Source: Microvirga terrae (lineage in GTDB: Bacteria > Pseudomonadota > Alphaproteobacteria > Rhizobiales > Beijerinckiaceae). From it: a stretch of 64,000 nt of DNA. This document shows positions 44,342 to 51,867 of this stretch, one piece after another; the stretch's first letter is position 1, and the number at the start of each line of letters is the position of its first letter. A program made the position numbers and the translations under genes. The notes under the pieces were generated by a model. It saw only the letters and a program-made list of their open reading frames with translations, did not search any database and was not told where the DNA came from. The stretch spans positions 1 through 64,000 of the forward strand of contig NZ_CP102847.1 of NCBI RefSeq assembly GCF_013307435.2, read 5' to 3'.

Positions 44342-44581
44342 ATGTCTGACCAAAGCAGCGGCAGCCCGGACGCCTTGGACGAGCGCGAGCATATATCGAT
44401 TTTCGTCTATGAGCACCCGAACGGTGTGCGTGAGATCACCGGTGGGGGCAGAGGTCCCGGAGGGGTCCTCGCAGACATTCATGGGGAGGTGGCCCCAGGT
44501 GAGAGATGGGACGGCATGAGCTACGAGAACCTCACCCCAGGACAGTACAAGCTTGCCGGCAGGATTTGGGTTCGGGTCTGA
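44342..44581 (+). CDS. Small hypothetical protein
   Basis: A 79-aa acidic protein; GGAGGAGAG lies before ATG 44342. Recognisable features are a glycine-rich centre (REITGGGRGPGGVLADIHGE) and an end YKLAGRIWVRV. No family is recognised. It is convergent with the exonuclease gene at 44612. Confidence 0.5.
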   Translation: MSDQSSGSPDALDEREHISIFVYEHPNGVREITGGGRGPGGVLADIHGEVAPGERWDGMSYENLTPGQYKLAGRIWVRV

Positions 44582-44611
44582 TCTGCGTGGCTTGCTGTCC
44601 CTGCGGATTGA

Positions 44612-45613
44612 TCAGGATGAAAAGCGAAACCGCTCGTACGCCGTGATCTTTTGTATGACTGGCTCCACCGAAGAGCGATAAATCTCAGTCTGCAGAAAAC
44701 GGAGCTCGTCCGGATAATCCTCTTCGGGAACCTCGATCCACCAGGATTTCAAGCGTCCGTCGGAACCATCGTTCCAGCGATAGCCTCGCTTCTTGAGCAA
44801 GTCCTTCAGGTCGAAAGGGGAGTTTTCAGCCCAAACCCGGATCGAGCCTTTCCGGGCCGAGGCTAGAAGGTGCTCGAACGGGAGGCCGCTGCCATCGGGG
44901 AGGGGACTGGCAAGAACCTCCAATAGAGCCTCGCAGTCATCGACAGCCCGATGCCCCTGATGGAAGTAGCCGCATTGCCCAATCAAATATCCGAGCCTGG
45001 AGCCTTCAAAGCCTAGGGCTGACCAGGAAATCTCCGAATTCGAGCAGGCCCATGCCTTGTCCGCGAACCCTCCGGCCAAGCGCTCACAGAAGGAGCGGTC
45101 GAAGGAAGCGTTATGAGCGATGACGAGACCGGCCGGAGCAATGAACCGCTCGACCGCGTCCCGATCCATCACCTGACCCGCGACCATTTCGGGTGTGATC
45201 TTGTGAACCTTCATGCTTTCAGGACTGATCGGAACGCCGGGTTCGCGAAGGGCTCCAAATGTACCGATCACGTCACGCACCTGGCCGTCGACGTGGTAGA
45301 TGAAGGCGATCATACCGAGCTCGATGACCTCGTCCCTGGCTTTGTCGAGGCCGGTGGTCTCCGTGTCGACGATCAGTCCGATCTTCTCTCCGTCGGTAAG
45401 AGGGCGAGCCGGGAGAACGGGGCGGGGCTTGAGACGCCGGAGGACACGATAGTCGCCAGAGGTCTCAAGGGCATGAGCGGCGTTCTCGAAATCCGCAGGA
45501 TTGAGGCGGAAGGGCGGTGCCTGGTGTGGGACGATGATGGGATCCATCGTGGGAGGCAGGACCGACCTCTCGCCCGCCACTGGCTCTGAGAACAAATCCC
45601 CTTGCTCTGGCAT
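44612..45613 (-). CDS. DnaQ-like 3'-5' exonuclease with extra domains
   Basis: A 333-aa protein. Residues 75-245 form a DEDDh exonuclease: IVDTETTGLDKARDEVIELG (motif I), VIAHNASFDRSFCERL (II) and HRAVDDCEALLEVL (III). An N-terminal 70 residues and a C-terminal domain (AENSPFDLKDLLKKRGYRW, LKSWWIEVPEEDY) of about 90 residues flank it. The latter appears in stand-alone proofreading-like exonucleases. GGAGGGG precedes ATG 45613. It is divergent from the possible clamp-like gene at 45801. Confidence 0.85.
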   Translation of the reverse strand: MPEQGDLFSEPVAGERSVLPPTMDPIIVPHQAPPFRLNPADFENAAHALETSGDYRVLRRLKPRPVLPARPLTDGEKIGLIVDTETTGLDKARDEVIELGMIAFIYHVDGQVRDVIGTFGALREPGVPISPESMKVHKITPEMVAGQVMDRDAVERFIAPAGLVIAHNASFDRSFCERLAGGFADKAWACSNSEISWSALGFEGSRLGYLIGQCGYFHQGHRAVDDCEALLEVLASPLPDGSGLPFEHLLASARKGSIRVWAENSPFDLKDLLKKRGYRWNDGSDGRLKSWWIEVPEEDYPDELRFLQTEIYRSSVEPVIQKITAYERFRFSS

Positions 45614-45800
45614 CTTACACCCCTCCGATCACTTGGCGGGATGGGAACACAGGCGGGTTAGGAGGATATTACCGAAACTGTGTCCGCTGAAATATTATTG
45701 TGGAGTGCCTTTGGTAGTTGCCATCGGGGGACCGCGCCCACGTAGACTGTGATGGCGGAAGCGAAGGGCGAGACAGGCCCGCTGAGGGTAAGGGGCAGCT

Positions 45801-46358
45801 TTGAGCACGTATGAACTGGCAGTCTCCCGCTCCAATCTGGCTCAAGGCCTCAAGACCGTAACGGCTGGCTTGAGGAAACGGGAGGCGCAAAGGGTCCACT
45901 TCGCGTTTGACGGCGAGATCCTAACCCTGACGGGACCGGGAGCTCAGACCGATGTCGAAGCCTCTGGCACCTGGCCCGGCGGGGTTTTGGCCGATGCGGA
46001 GATGCTCAAGCAACTTGCCACTCGCCTTCCCAATGAGGATCCCCTACGCCTTGGGGTCCAGGATCGACGCCTGTTCGTGGGCGGGTTCAGCATCGGGGCG
46101 GAGCTCCTCGAGATCGCTCCGCCACCGTTATTGCTCCCCATGGGAGATTCGAACCCTGCGATCCTGAAAGCCGTCGAGCGGTACGGCGAGCCACGGGTGC
46201 TCGGGACCGTCTCGAGAGCCTCTCTGGAGAATGCCAAAGCGGACCTCGACATGCGCATCGCGCAGGCGGCCCAATCCTTGGCCCACTATGGTGTCACACG
46301 GGCTGACGTCGCCGCAATGGTGACCAGAGCCATAGCCCGCAGCAACAAGGCATCATAA
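45801..46358 (+). CDS. Hypothetical protein, possibly sliding-clamp-like
   Basis: A 185-aa protein starting at TTG 45801. The first 110 residues resemble one beta-clamp domain by pattern: LAQGLKTVTAGLRKRE (helix), FDGEILTLTGPGAQTDVEA (paired strands), VLADAEMLKQLATRLPNEDP and LRLGVQDRRLFVGGFSI. DnaN has three such domains, so this would be a single-domain relative. This is fold guessing from strand spacing and no family was recognised. Its neighbours are a proofreading-type exonuclease and an Ada-like protein. Confidence 0.45.
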   Translation: MSTYELAVSRSNLAQGLKTVTAGLRKREAQRVHFAFDGEILTLTGPGAQTDVEASGTWPGGVLADAEMLKQLATRLPNEDPLRLGVQDRRLFVGGFSIGAELLEIAPPPLLLPMGDSNPAILKAVERYGEPRVLGTVSRASLENAKADLDMRIAQAAQSLAHYGVTRADVAAMVTRAIARSNKAS

Positions 46359-46388
46359 GCCGCTGTTTAGAGGTTTGAGACCACGAAC

Positions 46389-47087
46389 ATGAGCCTAGAC
46401 ACCGCCCATTGGGTACGACAGGTTTGCCAAGGGGATTTCAGCGAAATTCCAACGCCTCTCACGTGGAACCGATCAGCGGAGTTCGCACATATCCTCGACG
46501 GATATGCCGCTATGGGTGGCCTGACGCAGTGTGGCAAGCTCGCCGCACAGATGGAGCACACCTACCGCGAGACGGGCCGATGGTCTGGAAGCCCGCTGGA
46601 GCTCTGGGCAACCTTGTTCTTCCAGCATCGCGCCTGTCGGCACTCGGGTTGGGATCTCGAGGGTGAGCGCTTGGTTTGGTACGATGATCTCTGCGCAACC
46701 CTCAGGCGTGCTCTGCAGGCGATCACCCCTGCAGAGCGAGAGATGCTGATGCGCTATGTCCGGTCTGAGTGTGCCGATGCTCAGGAGCCAAGGTCGATGC
46801 ACTACAAGCTCCTCAATGCTCAGAGAAAGATCTATTTGACCGAGGCGCCAGGAACGCTCGGGGGATATCGGCCGAACCGAATTTACGGTCGTCTCGATTG
46901 TCCGAGCGCTTTGCGCCATCTGGCAAGTGGGCAATACGCCAAGCACCGGGTCTTCTTTGCCGATGAGGCAACAGCCATAGCCGCTGGGTTTAGACCGTGC
47001 GGCGTCTGCATGAAAGCGCGACATGAGCTTTGGACGGCAGATCCGGGAGCTTGGCTCGCTGCGGTTTTGAGCGATCACAGGGCCTGA
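46389..47087 (+). CDS. Protein with Ada-type zinc-binding domain
   Basis: A 232-aa protein. The N-terminal 155 residues are helical and unrecognised. Residues 160-215 match the metal-binding domain of Ada: IYGRLDCPSALRHL, HRVFFADEATAIAAGFRPC and GVCMKAR. Ada has four cysteines (FCRPSC and PCKRC), with Cys38 taking the methyl group; here only three are visible and the position of Cys38 is not a cysteine. A DNA-binding or structural role is more likely than phosphotriester repair (inference). Confidence 0.65.
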   Translation: MSLDTAHWVRQVCQGDFSEIPTPLTWNRSAEFAHILDGYAAMGGLTQCGKLAAQMEHTYRETGRWSGSPLELWATLFFQHRACRHSGWDLEGERLVWYDDLCATLRRALQAITPAEREMLMRYVRSECADAQEPRSMHYKLLNAQRKIYLTEAPGTLGGYRPNRIYGRLDCPSALRHLASGQYAKHRVFFADEATAIAAGFRPCGVCMKARHELWTADPGAWLAAVLSDHRA

Positions 47088-47117
47088 AAGCGCAGGGGCC
47101 TGTCTTTGATCACAGTC

Positions 47118-47459
47118 TCATCGGTAGGACAGACAGTAAGCGCCGCTGGAGTGATACCCACTCGGACATGACCCGGTTTTCGGGATCGCGTGCTTCGCAT
47201 TCCTGTAGCCGAGGCAATAATCGCCCGAGCTGTGATAGCCGGACGGGCATGTGCCGATCTTCGGCAACGCCGGCCGCGGGTTTCTCGAATACGGCAGACA
47301 GGCGCCACCGCTTGAGTGGTAACCGGACGGACAGGTGCCGACTTTTGGAACGGCCTGGGCGTAAGCTTCAGAGGCAACCGTCGCCATCATCGGGCCAGTC
47401 AGAAGGACAGCGCATGAACGGCAGGCGGTGAACCCGAACAGTATCATCGGCATAGGCAT
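47118..47459 (-). CDS. Exported protein with three cysteine repeats
   Basis: A 113-aa protein with a signal peptide (about residues 1-35, ending AYAQA) followed by three tandem repeats of about 26 residues with the consensus PKxGTCPSGYHSSGxxCLxY. Each repeat holds two cysteines ten residues apart, suggesting three disulfide loops in the periplasm. The last repeat ends at the stop. Its function is unknown. It is divergent from the lysozyme-inhibitor-like gene at 47586. Confidence 0.7.
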   Translation of the reverse strand: MPMPMILFGFTACRSCAVLLTGPMMATVASEAYAQAVPKVGTCPSGYHSSGGACLPYSRNPRPALPKIGTCPSGYHSSGDYCLGYRNAKHAIPKTGSCPSGYHSSGAYCLSYR

Positions 47460-47585
47460 TTACTCTATCGGCAGCTCGGTTCGGCGGGTCTGGTCTGCAG
47501 CGTAGACTGAGCCCGCAGCCTGGATAAAGTCTTGGTCGATCCGTGACACGGCCAATACGCCGGCACGAGATAGGGAGGGGCGGCA

Positions 47586-48026
47586 ATGGCACTTCGGTTT
47601 CTCAGGAACGCTCTCGGCGTCAGCCTTCTGGTCGCCGGGTCGTTTCTGTGCGCGGGGATCTCCGCGCAGGCTGCCTCCCCTGGCCTGCCTGTTTATCCAT
47701 GGGACCTGCGCAAGAAGATGCCTGTCCACTACCAGGCCTATCTGAAAATTTTGCCGACCCGGTTGAAGCGCACAGCCTGGTTCGGCCGCTTTGATGGAAC
47801 CGGCATGCCGGTCGAGAGGGTGGCGGTCGACGGCAAGGCGTACTTTACAGGCGGGATCTGCAAGCCGCATGACTGCGCCGACAACTATCTTACGTTCTTG
47901 ATCACGGCTGATGGATCGCGGGCCGTGGCGATGGTGAAGGCGACAGAGACAGGCGGCCAGATCGTGGAGCTTGGAAATCCGATGACGGCTGAGCGGCAGT
48001 TCATGGCGAAGGAGTTTCAGGATTGA
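47586..48026 (+). CDS. Ivy-type lysozyme inhibitor-like protein
   Basis: A 146-aa protein with a Sec signal (cleavage predicted after AQA, about residue 29) and the Ivy loop motif CKPHDC at residues 92-97, in which the cysteines form a disulfide and the His inserts into the lysozyme active site. The length fits periplasmic Ivy. It would protect peptidoglycan from c-type lysozymes or control autolysins. AGGGAGGGG lies before ATG 47586. Confidence 0.8.
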   Translation: MALRFLRNALGVSLLVAGSFLCAGISAQAASPGLPVYPWDLRKKMPVHYQAYLKILPTRLKRTAWFGRFDGTGMPVERVAVDGKAYFTGGICKPHDCADNYLTFLITADGSRAVAMVKATETGGQIVELGNPMTAERQFMAKEFQD

Positions 48027-48698
48027 ACCGGCCCGTCGCTGAAATGAATGGTTTCCGGTGCCGTCGCCGATGTGGCTCCATCCCCTGGATCGACGGCAAG
48101 CTGCCCGGCATGGGGAAGAACCACCAAATGCTCGGTATCCTGACGAACTATGCCTCCAAGTAGGCCTAATCCTTGGGCTCGCCTTCAGTGTTCGACACCA
48201 CGGCCTGATATTTAGCTACAATCTCTTGGCGTGAACGCGCTTATAGCCGCGCTGAGCCACTTTGTGGTCCAGATAAGGAATTATCAGGGGACCCCAAATT
48301 AGCCTTGTCCTGGCGGCTCTAAATTGGTCGGCATTTTTCCGGGCCGAACTTTATCGCTGACAACGATCTCACCGTCTCCTCTCTTTGAAACCATCTCAAG
48401 CTGATCACCGCGAAACCCGCAGCCTGCTCAACGCCATTTCCCCCAATTGGGAGGAATGCCATCCGCCCATTCCTCCCAATTGGGGTATGGCTCCAAGAAT
48501 GGTGGTGCGATGGAGAATTATGGCAGCCGAAATGGTCCGTGATGGAGATCCATTCCCCCGCGATTGGCCGTGCCACTGTCCATTTCAGCCGCCATATTGT
48601 CCTTCGTTGCCACCATCGGTTCCCATTTCTCGCCATCCGGAAATGGAGAGCCTTTCCGGCAACCTGTAAGGGGAACCGGCCACTCTCGCGCTATCTCG
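48027..48698. other. Gene-poor interval
   Basis: No convincing gene is seen on either strand in 670 bp. The stretch around 48480-48660 is rich in ATGG/CCAT words on both strands. The only clear structure is the long inverted repeat at 48441. Base composition looks lower in GC than the neighbours, and decayed mobile DNA is possible but was not identified. Confidence 0.5.
48441..48485. repeat. Perfect 18-bp inverted repeat
   Basis: CCCCAATTGGGAGGAATG (48441-48458) and its exact complement (48468-48485) enclose a 9-nt loop. Each arm itself contains the palindrome CCCAATTGGG, so the DNA can form one long hairpin or two short ones. There is no T-run, so it does not look like a terminator. Confidence 0.8.
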
Positions 48699-49196
48699 TT
48701 AGGTTCCGGAGGATCTCATGTCCCTTTCGGCAACGGCCGCACCGTTCCAAACATCGCTGACGAGCACGGCGTAGAGCGTCTCGGTACCGCTGGTTGACCG
48801 AAGGCGTGCGGCGACATCGCCCTCCCGAAGGCGTCGCGCCACGCAGGACAGCGCCCGCAGGAGTGTCCTGTGGTCATCTTCTGGGGCGAGGATCATCACG
48901 GCGAGATCGGCGGGTACGCCGTCGACGGCTCCGAAGTCAACAGACGGCTGAAGCCGCACGAAAAACCCAATGGGAGCATCGACTCCCTCTATTGTCGCGT
49001 GCGGGATTGCCATCCCCCGACCGAGGCCGATTGTCGTGCTGTCCTGTCGCTCGAGAAGGGCATCGAACACCTTGCCAGGGTCGAGATTGACCACAGCGGC
49101 CCCGATACGGGCCAGCTCCTTCAGGACGGCGTGCTTGTTCGTACCGGGAAGGCTTGGGATGACCCGGTCAGGCGCGACGAGATCCGCAATTTTCAT
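48699..49196 (-). CDS. ptsN: PTS EIIA-Ntr-like protein
   Basis: A 165-aa EIIA domain of the nitrogen PTS: MKIADLVAPDRVI at the start, the phosphoacceptor His in GRGMAIPHATIEG and LAPEDDHRTLLRALS later. PtsN modulates potassium transport, nitrogen and stress functions through its phosphorylation state. It is usually next to rpoN or hpf, but not here, so this may be an additional copy. Confidence 0.88.
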   Translation of the reverse strand: MKIADLVAPDRVIPSLPGTNKHAVLKELARIGAAVVNLDPGKVFDALLERQDSTTIGLGRGMAIPHATIEGVDAPIGFFVRLQPSVDFGAVDGVPADLAVMILAPEDDHRTLLRALSCVARRLREGDVAARLRSTSGTETLYAVLVSDVWNGAAVAERDMRSSGT

Positions 49197-49655
49197 GATG
49201 TTAGTGTCCCCCGAAGCAAGCCGAGCCGCGCGAGAGCATGGCCGCCATCCTGTTTGTTTTTCTAGTTAGGTTGCCCAGATCGATGTCCCACGCGCCGTCT
49301 CGGGTCCCTGAAATCTGTTTGGTGTCTGCCCGCCCAACGTCGTGTCGGTGGCCAGTTCTCGATGAGCATCGATATGCGCGGCAGTGTCGTCACATCTGCC
49401 TTCGGATCAAGGCATCTTTAGGATGAGCTACCTCGGAGAAGGAGGATGATCGGTGACAGGCAAACGCAGATCGCCTCCAGATGCGTGACCGCCTCATATT
49501 GATTGCCATGGTCAGGCCCTCAAAGGCCATCACTCGGGCGCTCCACAAGCGGGAATCTGTCGCCGAGCCGCGGATGAATGGTTCCAGGTCCCGTTCCTCC
49601 CCGCTATCCACAGACCGGATCCGGCAACCGTCATTGACTCTCTGCGTTGGCTTAT
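49197..49655. other. Intergenic region between ptsN and the mutasome
   Basis: About 460 bp without a supported gene. A minus-strand frame (49390-49695) exists but has no ribosome-binding site, looks like random sequence and would cover the LexA box. Confidence 0.4.
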
Positions 49656-49670
49656 GTTCCTGCTTTGTTC
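49656..49670 (+). promoter_or_regulatory. LexA (SOS) box
   Basis: GTTC-CTGCTTT-GTTC matches the alphaproteobacterial LexA operator GTTC-N7-GTTC exactly. It lies 31 bp before the imuA start, as expected for damage-induced imuA-imuB-dnaE2 cassettes. Confidence 0.85.
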
Positions 49671-49700
49671 TATTTTGTCGCAGAGGGGTCAACATGAGTT

Positions 49701-50450
49701 ATGGGTGCCAGGCGCGAAGTCATCGAGGACTTGCGGCGTCAGATCGACCGGCGTCATGGAGGCTCGCCCTCGCGCAAATCGCTCCCCTTCGGCATCATGC
49801 CAATCGACCGCCATTTGCCCACCAAGGGCCTGGCATTAGGCGCCCTGCACGAGGTGATCGAGCATGGTCCGGCCTCCGAATTTGCCGGGACCGCCACCCT
49901 GTTCACGGCCGGCATTCTCGCCCGCCTCAAAGGGCCTGTTCTGTGGTGTCTGACACGCCGGGACTTGTTCTCCCCCGGGCTCCTGCAGGCGGGACCTCAC
50001 CCCAACCGCGTGATTTACGCCGAGACCAGCCGCGACGGAGAGATCCTGCCCCTGATTGAGGAAGGCCTGCATGAGAAGGGCCTCGGCGCTGTCGTCGGGG
50101 AGGTCACAAAGCTTGGCCTGACGGCTTCCCGGCGCTTGCAACTCGCCGCCGAGGCCTCCGGCGTCACAGCCTTGTTGATCCGACGCTGGTGGACCCTCGC
50201 GCAAAAGGACCTGACTGGTCTTCCGACAGCCGCCCTGACGCGATGGCGCATCACCCCTGCAGTGTCTGAGAGCATGCCTGCCGATGGTCTCGGGCGTGCC
50301 CGCTGGCAGGTCGATCTGATGCGCTGCCGCGGTGCTGAACCCTGTTCCTGGATTGTGGAGGCCTGCGATGCGCAGGGTCGTCTCGCTTTACCTTCCGACC
50401 TGGCCCACGGACCGCATCCGGCGCAAGTTCGAAAGCCCGCCGCCGGATAA
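49701..50450 (+). CDS. imuA: ImuA, mutasome accessory protein
   Basis: A 249-aa RecA-like protein without a standard Walker A motif. LPFGIMPIDRHLPTKGLALGALHEVIE and VLWCLTRRDLFSPGLL match ImuA of alphaproteobacteria. It supports ImuB and DnaE2 in damage-induced mutagenesis. The gene overlaps imuB by 83 nt in a different frame and is controlled by the LexA box at 49656. Confidence 0.9.
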   Translation: MGARREVIEDLRRQIDRRHGGSPSRKSLPFGIMPIDRHLPTKGLALGALHEVIEHGPASEFAGTATLFTAGILARLKGPVLWCLTRRDLFSPGLLQAGPHPNRVIYAETSRDGEILPLIEEGLHEKGLGAVVGEVTKLGLTASRRLQLAAEASGVTALLIRRWWTLAQKDLTGLPTAALTRWRITPAVSESMPADGLGRARWQVDLMRCRGAEPCSWIVEACDAQGRLALPSDLAHGPHPAQVRKPAAG

Positions 50451-51867
50451 GCCGCTCGTCACCGTCCGCACGACGGGGTCTCGCCGGATCATTGCCTCCG
50501 CCTGCCAGGCCGCCCGGCAATGCGGGTTGATTGAGGGAATGCCCGTCGCCCAGGCGCAAGCTCTGGTTCCGGATCTGCACGTCATGGACGCCGATCCGGA
50601 GGGTGAAGCGAAGTCCCTGCTCGAACTCGCCAAGTGGGCGATCCGCTTCTCGCCCGTTGTGGCCCTCGATTCTCCAGACGGCATCTGGATCGACATCGCC
50701 GGCGTCGAGCACCTGTTCGGCGGCGAAGAGGCATTGCTCAAGACACTGATCGCACGATTAGAGATCAACGGTATTCGGGCCTGTGCCGCCATTGCCGATG
50801 TGCCAGGAGCCGCATGGGCCGTAGCACGATACGGGAAGGGTGGGATCATCCCACCGGGTCGAGCTGTCGATGCAGTCTCTTGCCTACCGGTGCAGGCACT
50901 CCGGCTTTCGCCACCTACGATCGGCGCCATGCATCGTCTCGGAGTCGAGCGGATCGGGCAGCTTGCGGCGATGCCGCGAGCTCCGATGGTCCGCCGGTTT
51001 GGGCGGGAGGCCAGCCTGCGGCTCGATCAGGCGTTGGGCCATGCGGCCGAGCCGATCAGCCCGATCATTCCGGAAGAGACAACGGTTGCCACCCGCATCT
51101 TTGCCGAGCCCATTGCACGCCTCGAGGACCTGAAGCTCGTGGTGCGGCAATTATCCGAGGAGGTCTGCCGGACACTTGTCAAGAAAGGGCAGGGGGTCCG
51201 GCGCCTGGACATCGTCTTCCGTCGTGTCGACGAGAAGGGTGCTGCCCTTCGGGCCGGCACCGCCAAAGCCACGCGGGATCATGCCCATCTGGCGAAGCTG
51301 TTCGACGACAGGCTCGAGACGATCGATCCAGGCTTCGGTATCGAGGAAGTGGTGCTGATCGCCAGCCGGACAGAACCTCTCGATGCAACACAGATGGTTG
51401 CCCGCGGCTTGGACGAGGCGGAAGAGGAGGCCGATATCAGCCGCCTGGTTGATCGGCTCGCAGCCAGAGTAGGGGTCGACCGGGTGTATCGTCTGGCTCC
51501 GGTCGAGACCCTCGTGCCGGAGCGCATGGCCGCGAAGGTGCCGGCGCTGTCTCCGCCGGCACGATCGGCCTGGCCGGACGGTCTGCCGCGGCCCACCCGC
51601 CTGCTCGATCCACCGGAAGGGATCATCACGACGGCCTTGCTGCCCGACTATCCGCCGGCTGCCTTCATCTGGCGGCGCGTGCGGTACAAGGTGATCAAAG
51701 CCGATGGACCGGAGCGCATCACCTCCGAGTGGTGGCTGGGCGACCAGCACAGGATGCTTCGGGACTATTACCGGCTCGAGACCGACAAGGGCGCCCGGTT
51801 CTGGGTGTTTCGGGATGCGCCCCTCAGCGAGGGCGGCCGCTGGTGGATGCACGGGTTCTTCGCATGA
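50368..51867 (+). CDS. imuB: ImuB, inactive Y-family polymerase
   Basis: A 499-aa protein starting [19 protein letters not shown] at ATG 50368 (GGAGG upstream). It keeps the Y-family fold ([19 protein letters not shown]) but lacks the usual catalytic acidic cluster, as in all ImuB proteins. It bridges DnaE2 to the beta clamp. Its stop overlaps the dnaE2 start (ATGA). The long overlap with imuA is as in other cassettes. Confidence 0.92.
   Translation: MRRVVSLYLPTWPTDRIRRKFESPPPDKPLVTVRTTGSRRIIASACQAARQCGLIEGMPVAQAQALVPDLHVMDADPEGEAKSLLELAKWAIRFSPVVALDSPDGIWIDIAGVEHLFGGEEALLKTLIARLEINGIRACAAIADVPGAAWAVARYGKGGIIPPGRAVDAVSCLPVQALRLSPPTIGAMHRLGVERIGQLAAMPRAPMVRRFGREASLRLDQALGHAAEPISPIIPEETTVATRIFAEPIARLEDLKLVVRQLSEEVCRTLVKKGQGVRRLDIVFRRVDEKGAALRAGTAKATRDHAHLAKLFDDRLETIDPGFGIEEVVLIASRTEPLDATQMVARGLDEAEEEADISRLVDRLAARVGVDRVYRLAPVETLVPERMAAKVPALSPPARSAWPDGLPRPTRLLDPPEGIITTALLPDYPPAAFIWRRVRYKVIKADGPERITSEWWLGDQHRMLRDYYRLETDKGARFWVFRDAPLSEGGRWWMHGFFA

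Noticed and set aside
47160..47340. CRISPR-like repeat array
   Set aside because: The regular repeats are three in-frame protein repeats with no spacer variation of CRISPR type.
48670..48712. EcfG-type general stress promoter (GGAAC ... CGTT)
   Set aside because: The spacer is about 20 bases, longer than the 16-17 expected, and it is oriented away from ptsN.
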